64,000 nt of DNA. Origin: Flavobacterium hercynium (lineage in GTDB: Bacteria; Bacteroidota; Bacteroidia; Flavobacteriales; Flavobacteriaceae). A program made the position numbers and the translations under genes. Location of the stretch: NCBI RefSeq assembly GCF_002217285.1, contig NZ_MUGW01000034.1:1-64000 (forward strand), in the 5' to 3' direction. The first letter of the stretch is position 1. Every line of letters starts with the position of its first letter. Below, piece after piece: positions 34,353 through 43,855 of this stretch. The notes beneath the pieces are model-generated. The model worked only from the letters and a program-made list of their open reading frames with translations. It made no database searches and had not been told where the DNA came from.

Positions 34353-37349
34353 TTAAAATTTTAAATTAGCACCTAAAACAAATGATCTCAATGATGGGTA
34401 AGCATCAAGCTCAACTCCCTGAGTACCTTCGACTAACTTACCGTCACCAATTGCGTCTGGTGAAAATCCTGAGAATTTTTGTGTGATAAATGGATTAATT
34501 GCATTTATGTATATTCTGGCAGAGCTAATAAACATATCTTCTTTAAGCGGAAGTTTATATCCTAAAGTAATGTTGTTGATTCTAAAGTAATCTGCTGATT
34601 CTAAGTATAAATTAGAAGCATAAGGAACTTCATTAGAAGGTCTTGCATTACCTGAAGTTGTATTAGTTGGAGACCAGAAATCTCTTGCTATTGAAGCTTC
34701 TACATTTTCGCCTCCAAAACGCTGTGCTTTTTTACCATTGTAAACTTGTGCTCCACCCGTTCCGTAACCATCAATAGAGAAATCAATATTTTTGTAGTTT
34801 AATCCTAAACTAACTCCATAAGTAGAAGTTGGTAAAACTGACCCGTAATATTTTTTATCTTCTACTTCATTCAATTGATTTTGAGGTACTATATCGCCAT
34901 TTGCTTTATAGTACATTCTTTCACCATTTACAATACCTGCATAATCGTACAGATAAAAACTACCCAAAGGACGTCCAACTGAAGTATTATCAAGTAATTT
35001 AGTAGTTTGTCCGTTTCCTAAACTTCCACTATTAATAGGTGCTAAAACAACATTTTGGATATTAGTAAGTCTGTTTTGATTATTAGAATAGTTACCACCA
35101 ATCCAATAACTCAAATTATCATTTATTTTATCATCCCAGCGTAATGCGATTTCATATCCTTTATTCGATACTTCTCCTACGTGCGAAGGAGTTGGTAATG
35201 TAATACCAGAAGTTATATAAGGTCTTACGTTCAAAATTGTATTTGTTGTTTTTTTGTCATACAAATCAAAAGATCCTTTTAATCTGCTGTTTAACAATTC
35301 AAAATCAAAACCTCCTGAAAGTTCTTCTACAATTTCCCAAGTTAAACTAGGATCTATTTGAGAATTAATGGTTACTCCTGAACCAAAACTAGGATAATCT
35401 ACTCCAGATGTTAAAACTTGTCTGTTAAGTGGTACATTTTGATTTCCTAATCTACCCCATGAACCTCTTAATTTTAATAAATTAATTGTTTCTACATTAC
35501 TAAGGAAACTTTCCTTATTCAAGATCCAACCTAAACCAACTGAAGGAAATGTTCCCCAACGCTGATCTTTAGCAAATTGAGATGATCCATCACGACGTAC
35601 AGTACCTGTTAATAGATATTTATCCATTAACTTGTATTGGAAACGTCCAAAATAAGAAGCTAATCTTCTTTGATTAAGCGCTTCGTCTTGATAACCAGTA
35701 ATATTAGCAGCAGAATTTACGTCTTCTAATGACCAGTAATTAGAATTCGGATTTACATTTTTTCTGTCAATTGTTAGTTTATTTCTGGTTCCATTTACGT
35801 TAGACTCCATACCGGCAGTAACTTCAATATCATGAATTTCTGCAAAAACTTTATTATACGTTAAGTAGTTTGATAAATTCCAGTTAAAATATTCATCTCT
35901 CTCTCTTGTAAGTGTATTTTTATTTAAGTCTAATGGATAACGTGATAATACACGCCCAGGATCAGCGGCTAGCCAAAGTGCTGTATTATCAACATAATTG
36001 TATTGTTTATAGGTAAAATACTCTGCATTAAATTGTGATGTAAACTTCAATGATTTAGTAATTTCAAAGTCTAATTTTAGTCCACCTTGCAGAATAACCG
36101 TTTGTTGTTGCTCATCTGTATACTCTAATTGTGCTACCGGATTTCCAACATTGTTAAATGAGCTTCCTGTCTGTGATACTACACCATTAGCATCAAACGG
36201 CACTCCGTATTTTCCGTCAGCAAAACGAACAGGAACTAGTGGAGATTGTCTGTAAGCTGAAGAGAATGCACTTAATGGCATAGGTCTGTTTTTGATCGTA
36301 CTAACACTAAAATTTTGTCCTATTTTAAGACGCTCAGAAATTTTAAACTCGTTGTTATTTCTAATCGTAGTACGTCCGTAATCTGAACCTTTCAAAATTC
36401 CTTTTTCTTCATAGTTACCTACACTAAAAAAGTATTTTACAGTTTCTGAAGATCCTGAAATAGCAATATTGTTTTGCGTATAACTTCCTGTTCTTGTTAT
36501 CGCATCATACCAATCTGTATTGTAAGGCTGGTTTGCAGAAAATCTTCCTTGTGGGTAATCTGCTCTAAAAGCTTCATTACTATAACGAACAAATTCCTCG
36601 CTATTGGCCATTTTCACGCTTTTTAAAGGAGATCTTACTCCCGCAAAGCTTTCTACCTCAACAGTAAGTTTTCCTTTTCCTGCTTTTGTTGTAATCATAA
36701 TTACACCATTTGCACCTCTTGTACCATAAATAGCAAGTGCAGAAGCATCTTTTAAAACTTCGTAAGACGTAATATCATTAGCATTAATGTTATTGATATT
36801 TTCTGTTGGCATTCCGTCTACTACATATAAAGGATTTCTTCCTCCTAATGCAGTACCTGCTCCCCTGATGATTACAGAAGGTGTACTTCCTGGCGCATCT
36901 GAAGTAGAAACCTGAACTCCGGCTGCTTTACCTTGTATTGCCTGAGATGGATTTAATACTTTCATTCTGGTAATTTCCTCAGACCTTAGGGAACTTACAG
37001 CAGATGTATTATCAATCTTTTTTCTGGTACCGTATCCAATAACGACTACTTCTTTTAATTGAGTATCTTCCGATTCTTTTAATGTAATTGTCATCGTTGC
37101 AGCTGTAGCCGGAACTGTTACAGAATCAAAACCAAGCATAGAGATTGTTAAGTTCTCTCCTTCTTTAGCATTAATTGTAAAATTTCCATCGAAATCAGCA
37201 TCAGCAGATACTCTTGAATTTGGAGCACTAATAACTGCTCCCGGAACCCCTAGTCCGCTGCCGTCAATTACTTTTCCTTTTATTGCCTGTCCAGACATAT
37301 ATGCCGGAAGTAGCAAAAGCGCTAAAAAGCTAAAAATAAAATTTTTCAT
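34353..37349 (-). CDS. SusC/RagA family TonB-dependent receptor
   Basis: A 998-aa outer-membrane transporter. A signal peptide precedes a carboxypeptidase-like domain (~20-95), then the TonB-box region (LKEVVVIGYGTRK), the plug (~115-220, with NPLYVVDGMP and TRGANGVIMITTK) and a C-terminal 22-strand barrel ending in F. It imports glycan fragments with SusD, powered by TonB. It is the first gene of the operon, with an upstream region rich in TACATCATT motifs that may bind the neighbouring regulator. Confidence 0.95.
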   Translation of the reverse strand: MKNFIFSFLALLLLPAYMSGQAIKGKVIDGSGLGVPGAVISAPNSRVSADADFDGNFTINAKEGENLTISMLGFDSVTVPATAATMTITLKESEDTQLKEVVVIGYGTRKKIDNTSAVSSLRSEEITRMKVLNPSQAIQGKAAGVQVSTSDAPGSTPSVIIRGAGTALGGRNPLYVVDGMPTENINNINANDITSYEVLKDASALAIYGTRGANGVIMITTKAGKGKLTVEVESFAGVRSPLKSVKMANSEEFVRYSNEAFRADYPQGRFSANQPYNTDWYDAITRTGSYTQNNIAISGSSETVKYFFSVGNYEEKGILKGSDYGRTTIRNNNEFKISERLKIGQNFSVSTIKNRPMPLSAFSSAYRQSPLVPVRFADGKYGVPFDANGVVSQTGSSFNNVGNPVAQLEYTDEQQQTVILQGGLKLDFEITKSLKFTSQFNAEYFTYKQYNYVDNTALWLAADPGRVLSRYPLDLNKNTLTRERDEYFNWNLSNYLTYNKVFAEIHDIEVTAGMESNVNGTRNKLTIDRKNVNPNSNYWSLEDVNSAANITGYQDEALNQRRLASYFGRFQYKLMDKYLLTGTVRRDGSSQFAKDQRWGTFPSVGLGWILNKESFLSNVETINLLKLRGSWGRLGNQNVPLNRQVLTSGVDYPSFGSGVTINSQIDPSLTWEIVEELSGGFDFELLNSRLKGSFDLYDKKTTNTILNVRPYITSGITLPTPSHVGEVSNKGYEIALRWDDKINDNLSYWIGGNYSNNQNRLTNIQNVVLAPINSGSLGNGQTTKLLDNTSVGRPLGSFYLYDYAGIVNGERMYYKANGDIVPQNQLNEVEDKKYYGSVLPTSTYGVSLGLNYKNIDFSIDGYGTGGAQVYNGKKAQRFGGENVEASIARDFWSPTNTTSGNARPSNEVPYASNLYLESADYFRINNITLGYKLPLKEDMFISSARIYINAINPFITQKFSGFSPDAIGDGKLVEGTQGVELDAYPSLRSFVLGANLKF

Positions 37350-37405
37350 ACAGTTTGTAATCGTTTAAGTTAGTACAGCCAAATTAAACAATTACAACGT
37401 TGTAG

Positions 37406-37532
37406 TACATCATTCACCACTACTACATAGCTACATCATTATGTTAAAGCATTGATGTATACTACTAATTACAAGCACTTTAAATGTTAAAATTATTTTG
37501 TTAACATAACCTTATGATGTAGTAATGATGTA
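37406..37532. promoter_or_regulatory. Cluster of five TACATCATT/AATGATGTA motifs upstream of susC
   Basis: TACATCATT occurs at 37406-37414 and 37432-37440. Complementary forms occur at 37451-37459 (ATTGATGTA), 37513-37521 (TATGATGTA) and 37524-37532 (AATGATGTA). The last pair are direct repeats 11 bases apart, one helical turn. The cluster fills the 244-base space between susC and the LuxR-type regulator and is a good candidate operator. Confidence 0.55.
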
Positions 37533-37593
37533 TTAGAATAATATAAAAAAACACATTCAAAAGTATTATATATTTAAAAATTAATCATTAATC

Positions 37594-40359
37594 TTACAGT
37601 GTTAATAAAAATTTTGAGAGATTATCTTCCTGAGAGAGATTTAGCTTCTTTCTAAGGCGATAACGATGTAATTCTACACCTCTAAAAGAGATGTTCATAA
37701 TAGGCGCAATTTCCTTTGAAGAAAGATTCATTTTTAAGTAAATACAGAGTTTTATATCCTTAGGAGTTAAGTGGGGATATTTTTTGGAAAGGTTTATGAT
37801 AAACTCATTATGAATTTGATTCAGATTTGTTTCGAAGGTTTCCCACTCGTGTTTATTAACCTCATTGATTTTAATCGCTTTTTTGATTTCGCTTTTAAGC
37901 TTGTTAAAATCTTTTTCTGAATCTAAGATACTTTGAATATTCTCAATCATTTCACTTTGCTTGGCTATCGATAATGATTTACCCGCAACTTCAGATGATT
38001 TTGTTTGCAGTTCTAGTTCCAAAATATGTTTTTCATATTCCTGAACGTTTAATTCATTTTCTGCTTTCAGTTCCATTTCAAGGATTTCTCTTTGGTGCTT
38101 CTGCTCTTCTGCCTGTAATTTTAATTTTTGAACATAACGCAACTTATTCCATTTATAATAGAAAAATAAAACAGCTCCTATTAATAGAAAATACAATACT
38201 ATAACCCAAAATGAAAAATACCAGGGCTGAGCTACTGTAAATTCAAAACTGGAAACCTTTTCGAAATTAGCTCCATCATTTTTATAAATTAGAATAGAAT
38301 GAGAACCGCTATTTAGATTATTTAAAACCACGAGTCCATTTAAAACCGGCGTATATTCACTTTTATCATTAAGTCTGTAATACAAGTTGGGTTTGCTTGC
38401 TCCGTAAATTCCGGAAATAACATTAATTTTTAATTCTGTATTGAATTTTATTTTAGAATCATTTTGAACTAGGCCACCTTCATTAAAAGCTTCAATTTTG
38501 ACTCCCTTATTTTGTTTATTCTCGTATTTTAACTGAAGCGAAATAAAACCATCATCGAGATTTAACAAATAATGATTCTGAGTTTTGAAGATTCTGAGAT
38601 TGTCGTTAATTAATTTTCCCTTATAATATTTCTCCTGAATAATATTCCAGATAAACTTATTTCCTTTTGCATAAATATGATACAAGACACCATTTTGAAG
38701 TACTATAAAATGATCCTCATCAATAGCTACAACATCAGTAATGTTTTTAAAACTATCGTTGAACGTTTTATTTCCCTCTAATTTATTGTTGAGGGCATCA
38801 TAGGAATACCATGAATTATTAATTAAGAAAAGAATCTCATTTCTAAACTCGAAAATTTTAACCCCAAAATCATTTTTTATTTTGCTCTGTTGGGTTATAT
38901 TTTCAACTTTAATCGTTTTGTAATTGTCATCGTATAAAACACGGTACAAACCACGATAATTATCTGCTGCCCAAATTTCATTTTTTCTATTTTGCGCCAC
39001 ATACTTAATAGGTTTCGAAAGATTTTGAATTGTCTTATGCTCCGTCAATTTAGAAATATCATTATAAACTAAAACACCGCTGTAAGTAGACTGAAAATAG
39101 GCATCATTAATAATACTTTTTGACAAATTCCAACCTCCGCTTATCTTATTTGTTTTTACCAAAGAACCATTCTCGTAACAAAATGTTCCGTCATTATGAC
39201 CAATAATATATTTGTTATTGATTTTAGTAATGTTCCAGGCCTGCCCCTGCGTATTAGGAATCATTTTAAAATTGCCTGACTCAAACTCATAAAGTCCGTG
39301 ATTCGACGCTATTAGATATCCTTTACTTGTTGTGGCAACAGAATAAACAGATCCAAGAAGTCCCGAATTATCATAAAAGAAGGTTATTGGCGAATTTACT
39401 TCGACATGTGCAATACCATTGTCGAGACCAAGCCACAAGTCATTTTCCTTATCAAATCCTATACTCAAAATAGAATTGTTCATTAAAACATTATTACGAT
39501 CAATGTTTTCGTATGTATTCTTCGTCAAATCGTAAATAAAAACACCTCTGTTTCCTGTACCTACAACTAATTTATTATTTTTGATGAACTTAGCCACATT
39601 TATTGTTGAAGCTTTTAATACTTCGTTTAAAGCATTATTCCAAGGTTTTAAAATTCCTTTTTCATCAACAAAAATTCCTTTTTTCTGGGTGAAGATATAG
39701 GTCTTGTTTTGATATTCTTCAATAGCGTGTACGACAGTATTTTTTAAAACATTCCAGCCTTTAGGATTTTGGATTTGTGATCCATCCATTTTAAAAACAC
39801 CTTTTTCTACAGAAGCTACATAAACATTATCATTAGCAACAAAACAATAGGAAATTAAAAATGGAAATTTTATTTTCTGAATGTGCTTTCCATCATAAAT
39901 GAAAACATCATTAAAAGATTGAAAGTATAAGGCGTTTTTGTACCTGAAAATTTTCCAGATTTCTTCATTGTCTTTTTCGGCAAACAAACGTAACTTTTTG
40001 GTAATCGAAACGTATTTCATTTTACCGTCTTTTCGATACCAGTAGCCAAATTCTTTATAAGAACCAGAATAGATTCTGTCTCCTTCTATTAAAATAGAAC
40101 GAATAATTGTTTTATTAGGCAAAGTATATTTTTCCCATATCACACCATCGTATCGCAACAAATAATGATTGTTGGCAAAATACATAGCATTATCTTTTCC
40201 CTGTGCTACATTCCAGATTTGATTATCTCCCTGATAATCTGATTTATTGTAATTTTCTACGAAAGGAAGTAATTCTTGGGCTTGTAATGATGAAGCTATG
40301 AAAAAAAAGAAGAGTAATTTTATAAGTATCGATCTCAAAATATTCTGATTTATCTTCAA
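37594..40359 (-). CDS. Membrane-spanning sensor-regulator: beta-propeller, Y_Y_Y and LuxR-type HTH
   Basis: A 921-aa one-component regulator. A signal sequence (~1-28, LQAQ) is followed by a periplasmic beta-propeller (~30-600), a Y_Y_Y-type sandwich (~630-705), one membrane helix (~713-737), a long coiled coil (~745-795) and a C-terminal LuxR-type HTH (~862-910; LTPKDIKLCIYLKMNLSSKEIA). There is no kinase or receiver domain. It should sense glycan fragments in the periplasm and activate the adjacent susC operon. The start codon at 40359 is TTG and lies inside a TATATTTG promoter-like box; a second TTG at 40338 would also keep the signal peptide. Confidence 0.85.
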   Translation of the reverse strand: MKINQNILRSILIKLLFFFFIASSLQAQELLPFVENYNKSDYQGDNQIWNVAQGKDNAMYFANNHYLLRYDGVIWEKYTLPNKTIIRSILIEGDRIYSGSYKEFGYWYRKDGKMKYVSITKKLRLFAEKDNEEIWKIFRYKNALYFQSFNDVFIYDGKHIQKIKFPFLISYCFVANDNVYVASVEKGVFKMDGSQIQNPKGWNVLKNTVVHAIEEYQNKTYIFTQKKGIFVDEKGILKPWNNALNEVLKASTINVAKFIKNNKLVVGTGNRGVFIYDLTKNTYENIDRNNVLMNNSILSIGFDKENDLWLGLDNGIAHVEVNSPITFFYDNSGLLGSVYSVATTSKGYLIASNHGLYEFESGNFKMIPNTQGQAWNITKINNKYIIGHNDGTFCYENGSLVKTNKISGGWNLSKSIINDAYFQSTYSGVLVYNDISKLTEHKTIQNLSKPIKYVAQNRKNEIWAADNYRGLYRVLYDDNYKTIKVENITQQSKIKNDFGVKIFEFRNEILFLINNSWYSYDALNNKLEGNKTFNDSFKNITDVVAIDEDHFIVLQNGVLYHIYAKGNKFIWNIIQEKYYKGKLINDNLRIFKTQNHYLLNLDDGFISLQLKYENKQNKGVKIEAFNEGGLVQNDSKIKFNTELKINVISGIYGASKPNLYYRLNDKSEYTPVLNGLVVLNNLNSGSHSILIYKNDGANFEKVSSFEFTVAQPWYFSFWVIVLYFLLIGAVLFFYYKWNKLRYVQKLKLQAEEQKHQREILEMELKAENELNVQEYEKHILELELQTKSSEVAGKSLSIAKQSEMIENIQSILDSEKDFNKLKSEIKKAIKINEVNKHEWETFETNLNQIHNEFIINLSKKYPHLTPKDIKLCIYLKMNLSSKEIAPIMNISFRGVELHRYRLRKKLNLSQEDNLSKFLLTL

Positions 40360-40390
40360 ATATACTCACAAATATTGAAATTAAGAACAT

Positions 40391-40418
40391 AAAAAAAGCT
40401 CCCGCAGAGAGGAGCTTT
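40391..40418 (-). terminator. Terminator after ackA
   Basis: Reading the minus strand, AAAGCTCC and GGAGCTTT form an 8-bp stem, followed by seven T residues. It lies 20 bases past the ackA stop. Confidence 0.85.
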
Positions 40419-40438
40419 CTATATAAAAAAGTTTTTTT

Positions 40439-41623
40439 TTAATTCTGAAGTAAAAGATAAACCTGATTGGCAATTTCGTATTCTTCGTCTGTTGGCGCGA
40501 CTAAAACTTTAACAGTTGAATTTGCTGTATTGATTTCTCTAATTTCTTTAGAACGAATTTGGTTCTTTTCTTTATCAATTTCAATTCCAAAGAAATCCAT
40601 ATCGGTACAAATTAAATTACGCATGAACGAAGAATTTTCTCCAATTCCCGCTGTAAACACGATAGCGTCTAATCCGTTTAAAGCTGCTGCATAAGCACCA
40701 ATTGTTTTTCTTATTCTGTAAGCATTCATTAGCAAAGCCAATTCGCAATCTTTATTTCCTTCCTGCGCTTTAGATTCGATATCACGTAAATCGCTGTAAC
40801 CTGTCAAACCAAGCATTCCGCTTTGCTTCAACAAGATAGAATTTACTTCTTCAGCAGTGTAACCTAAATTTTTAACCATATAGAAAATAACAGACTGATC
40901 AATATCACCTGCACGTGTTCCCATAATCAAACCATTTGCCGGAGAAAATCCCATTGTAGTATCAATACTTTTTCCATCTTTTACAGCCGTCATACTACAG
41001 CCATTTCCTAAGTGAATGGTAATAATTTTAGAATGTTTCTCTAAAAAATTAATTGCTTTTTCGGAAACATACTTATGACTTGTTCCGTGAAAACCATATA
41101 CACGAACTTTATGCTCCGTTAAAAGGAAATTTGGAATCGCATATTTGTGTGCTTCAACCGGAATTGTCTGGTGGAAAGCCGTGTCAAAAACTGCTACTTG
41201 TTTTGCTCCTGAAAAAATTTCTTCTGCTACGTTTATTCCAACTAAATGTGCCGGATTATGAAGCGGTGCTAATTCTGAAAGCTCTTTGATTTTATCTTTA
41301 ACTTCTTCTGTAATAATTGTAGTATCAGAAAAATAGCTTCCACCATGAACCACACGGTGTCCAACTGCCTGAATTTCTGAAGTCGATTTTATTACTCCTT
41401 TTTCAGGATCCAAAAGCATTTCGGCTACTTTCTGTAAACCTGTTTTATGGCTGTCAATCGGAATTATTTCATCTATTGTATCTACTGCTGTTTTAAACGT
41501 AACGTTGGAAGTTTCTAAACCAATTCTGTCTATCATACCGGTACAAATCACTTCGTTTGTTGGCATAACCATTAATTGATATTTGATTGAAGAACTTCCT
41601 GAGTTTATAATTAATATTTTCAT
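40439..41623 (-). CDS. ackA: Acetate kinase
   Basis: A 394-aa ASKHA-fold kinase converting acetyl phosphate and ADP to acetate and ATP. The signatures INSGSSSIKYQL at the N-terminus, FHGTSHKYVS, HLGNGCSM and TAGIGENS are intact. It is encoded downstream of pta with a 89-base spacer, the usual operon for overflow metabolism. Confidence 0.98.
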   Translation of the reverse strand: MKILIINSGSSSIKYQLMVMPTNEVICTGMIDRIGLETSNVTFKTAVDTIDEIIPIDSHKTGLQKVAEMLLDPEKGVIKSTSEIQAVGHRVVHGGSYFSDTTIITEEVKDKIKELSELAPLHNPAHLVGINVAEEIFSGAKQVAVFDTAFHQTIPVEAHKYAIPNFLLTEHKVRVYGFHGTSHKYVSEKAINFLEKHSKIITIHLGNGCSMTAVKDGKSIDTTMGFSPANGLIMGTRAGDIDQSVIFYMVKNLGYTAEEVNSILLKQSGMLGLTGYSDLRDIESKAQEGNKDCELALLMNAYRIRKTIGAYAAALNGLDAIVFTAGIGENSSFMRNLICTDMDFFGIEIDKEKNQIRSKEIREINTANSTVKVLVAPTDEEYEIANQVYLLLQN

Positions 41624-41639
41624 TTAATTTAATATTTAA

Positions 41640-41700
41640 AAATTGAAAGATTGAAGAATTGAAGGATTTGGAGGATTGAAAAGATTTAATGATTAATTTT
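41640..41700. repeat. Degenerate ATTGAA-rich repeats between pta and ackA
   Basis: GATTGAA/AATTGAA motifs recur at short irregular spacing, as they also do at about 59780-59815. Low-complexity intergenic DNA with no evident function. Confidence 0.5.
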
Positions 41701-41712
41701 TAAATTGAAAAA

Positions 41713-43806
41713 CTACAATCCTTGCGCCTGAATCGCTGTAATTACAACCGTATTGATGATATCGTCTACAGTACAACCACGGCTCAAATCGTTTACGGGC
41801 TTGTTTAAACCTTGCAACATTGGTCCAATAGCCAAAGCTCCGGTTTCTCTCTGAACGGCTTTGTACGTATTGTTTCCGGTATTTAAATCAGGAAAAATAA
41901 GTACACTTGCCTGCCCTGCTACTTCTGAATCCGGCATTTTGCTTTTTCCAACGGCGCGATCTACTGCAGCATCGTACTGAATTGGTCCTTCGATTTTTAA
42001 GTCTGGTCTTTTTTGTTTTACAATTTCTGTAGCAGAACGTACTTTGTCTACCTCATCCCCTTTTCCAGATGCTCCTGATGAATAAGAAAGCATTGCAATT
42101 TTTGGTTCTATTCCGAAAGCTAAACTAGATTCAGCAGAAGAAATAGCGATTTCTGCTAATTGCTCAGAGGTTGGGTTAGGATTAATGGCACAATCACCAA
42201 AAACCGAAACACGATCTTCTAAACACATGAAAAATACAGAGGATACTACAGAAGAATTTGGTTTGGTTTTAATGAATTGTAATGCCGGTAAAATGGTATG
42301 CTGAGTAGTATGTGCTGCTCCCGAAACCATTCCGTCTGCATGTCCTTTGTATACCATCATGGTTCCAAAATATGACACGTCTTCCATTAAATCTCTTGCC
42401 ATCGTAATACTTACGTTTTTTGCTTTTCTAAGCTCGTAATAAGTATTAGCATAATCCTCGTAAAGTTCAGATTCTTTTGGATTAATGATATTTACTTTTG
42501 AAAAATCGAAAGGAATTCCAAGTTCTGTTACTTTGCTTTCGATGAATTTTTTATCTCCAATAATCGAGATATCAACCACATCCATATCTAATAATCTTGA
42601 TGCTGCCGTAATAATTCGCTCGTCATATCCTTCCGGTAAAACGATATGCTTGCGATGTTGTTTGGCTCTTTTTACCATATTGTACTGGAACATTTTTGGT
42701 GTCATTCCCTCAGGTATAAAAGTAATCAGTCTTTCAGACAAAGCGTCTACCTCAACATACTTCTCAAAAGTAGTAATCGATGTTTCTATTTTATGGGTGT
42801 TATTGGCGTAAATCTCTGATCTGATAGAACCAATTTTATTAGTAATATGATATGTACCGCCATCTACAGCAATAATAGGTACGATGGCAGAAAGTCCTTC
42901 TATGAGCTTTAAAATACTTTCCTCCGGCACAATATTACCTGTTAGAATAATTCCTGAAATGGTTGGATAGTTAGCTGATTCATTGGCTTGTAAAGCTCCT
43001 AAAATAATATCGGAACGATCTCCTGGTGTAATTACCAATGCATTGTTATGTAAATGAACTAAGTAGTTATGTAACTGCATGGCACCTACACTAAAATGAC
43101 CAATTTCATTATTAAGATAATTTTCTCCAAATAAAACTTTAGCATCCAAAACGTTTACAATTTCCTGCATTGTCGGATTATTCAAACTCGAGATAAGCGG
43201 AATTGTATTTACCAATACATTTGCAGGTAAACTTTTCTGCAGGCTTTTAGTAACCAGTTCTATATTTTCTGGCTGTACTTTATTGGCAAAAACAGATAAA
43301 ACTTCAACCTCTTTTACTTTGAAGGAATCGTAAACCAAATACAAACTATCTACTAATTCTTCCAGCGTTTTACCCACTCCTGAACCAATAATTATAGTAG
43401 GAATTCCAAGGTTTTTTGCAATTAAAACATTCAAATCTAATTCGATAGAAGTTCCCTCACCTGTAAAACTCGTTCCTTCTACTAAAACAAAATCAAAACG
43501 TTCTTCAAGTTTTTTATACTTTTCGATAATTAAATCCAGAACCTCGCCAATTTTACCTTTATTTTTCTTCTTAATCAGCCTGCTTTTGGTAATGGCATAA
43601 GCATCTTCAAACGAAATATCAAGGTTGAAGTGCGACAAAACAGTCTCGATATGATTGTCTATTTCTCCATCGACAAAATCTTCAACGATAGGCCTAAAAT
43701 ACCCTACTTTAGCTGTTTTACCCATTAAGATACTCATCAATCCAAGTGTAATGATTGACTTTCCACTATTATAATCACTTGTGGCTATATATATTGCTTT
43801 ACTCAT
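41713..43806 (-). CDS. pta: Phosphate acetyltransferase (long form)
   Basis: A 697-aa enzyme converting acetyl-CoA and phosphate to acetyl phosphate. It has an N-terminal P-loop-like dethiobiotin-synthetase-type domain (IATSDYNSGKS), a central DRTGG domain (~220-330) and the C-terminal catalytic PTA_PTB domain (~370-697; SYSSGASGKGDEVDKVR, GPIQYDAAVD). The domain order equals that of the long E. coli Pta. It forms an operon with ackA. Confidence 0.97.
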   Translation of the reverse strand: MSKAIYIATSDYNSGKSIITLGLMSILMGKTAKVGYFRPIVEDFVDGEIDNHIETVLSHFNLDISFEDAYAITKSRLIKKKNKGKIGEVLDLIIEKYKKLEERFDFVLVEGTSFTGEGTSIELDLNVLIAKNLGIPTIIIGSGVGKTLEELVDSLYLVYDSFKVKEVEVLSVFANKVQPENIELVTKSLQKSLPANVLVNTIPLISSLNNPTMQEIVNVLDAKVLFGENYLNNEIGHFSVGAMQLHNYLVHLHNNALVITPGDRSDIILGALQANESANYPTISGIILTGNIVPEESILKLIEGLSAIVPIIAVDGGTYHITNKIGSIRSEIYANNTHKIETSITTFEKYVEVDALSERLITFIPEGMTPKMFQYNMVKRAKQHRKHIVLPEGYDERIITAASRLLDMDVVDISIIGDKKFIESKVTELGIPFDFSKVNIINPKESELYEDYANTYYELRKAKNVSITMARDLMEDVSYFGTMMVYKGHADGMVSGAAHTTQHTILPALQFIKTKPNSSVVSSVFFMCLEDRVSVFGDCAINPNPTSEQLAEIAISSAESSLAFGIEPKIAMLSYSSGASGKGDEVDKVRSATEIVKQKRPDLKIEGPIQYDAAVDRAVGKSKMPDSEVAGQASVLIFPDLNTGNNTYKAVQRETGALAIGPMLQGLNKPVNDLSRGCTVDDIINTVVITAIQAQGL

Positions 43807-43855
43807 AATTATTTATATTTATACAAATTCAATTTTTTTATAACTCAAACAAACG

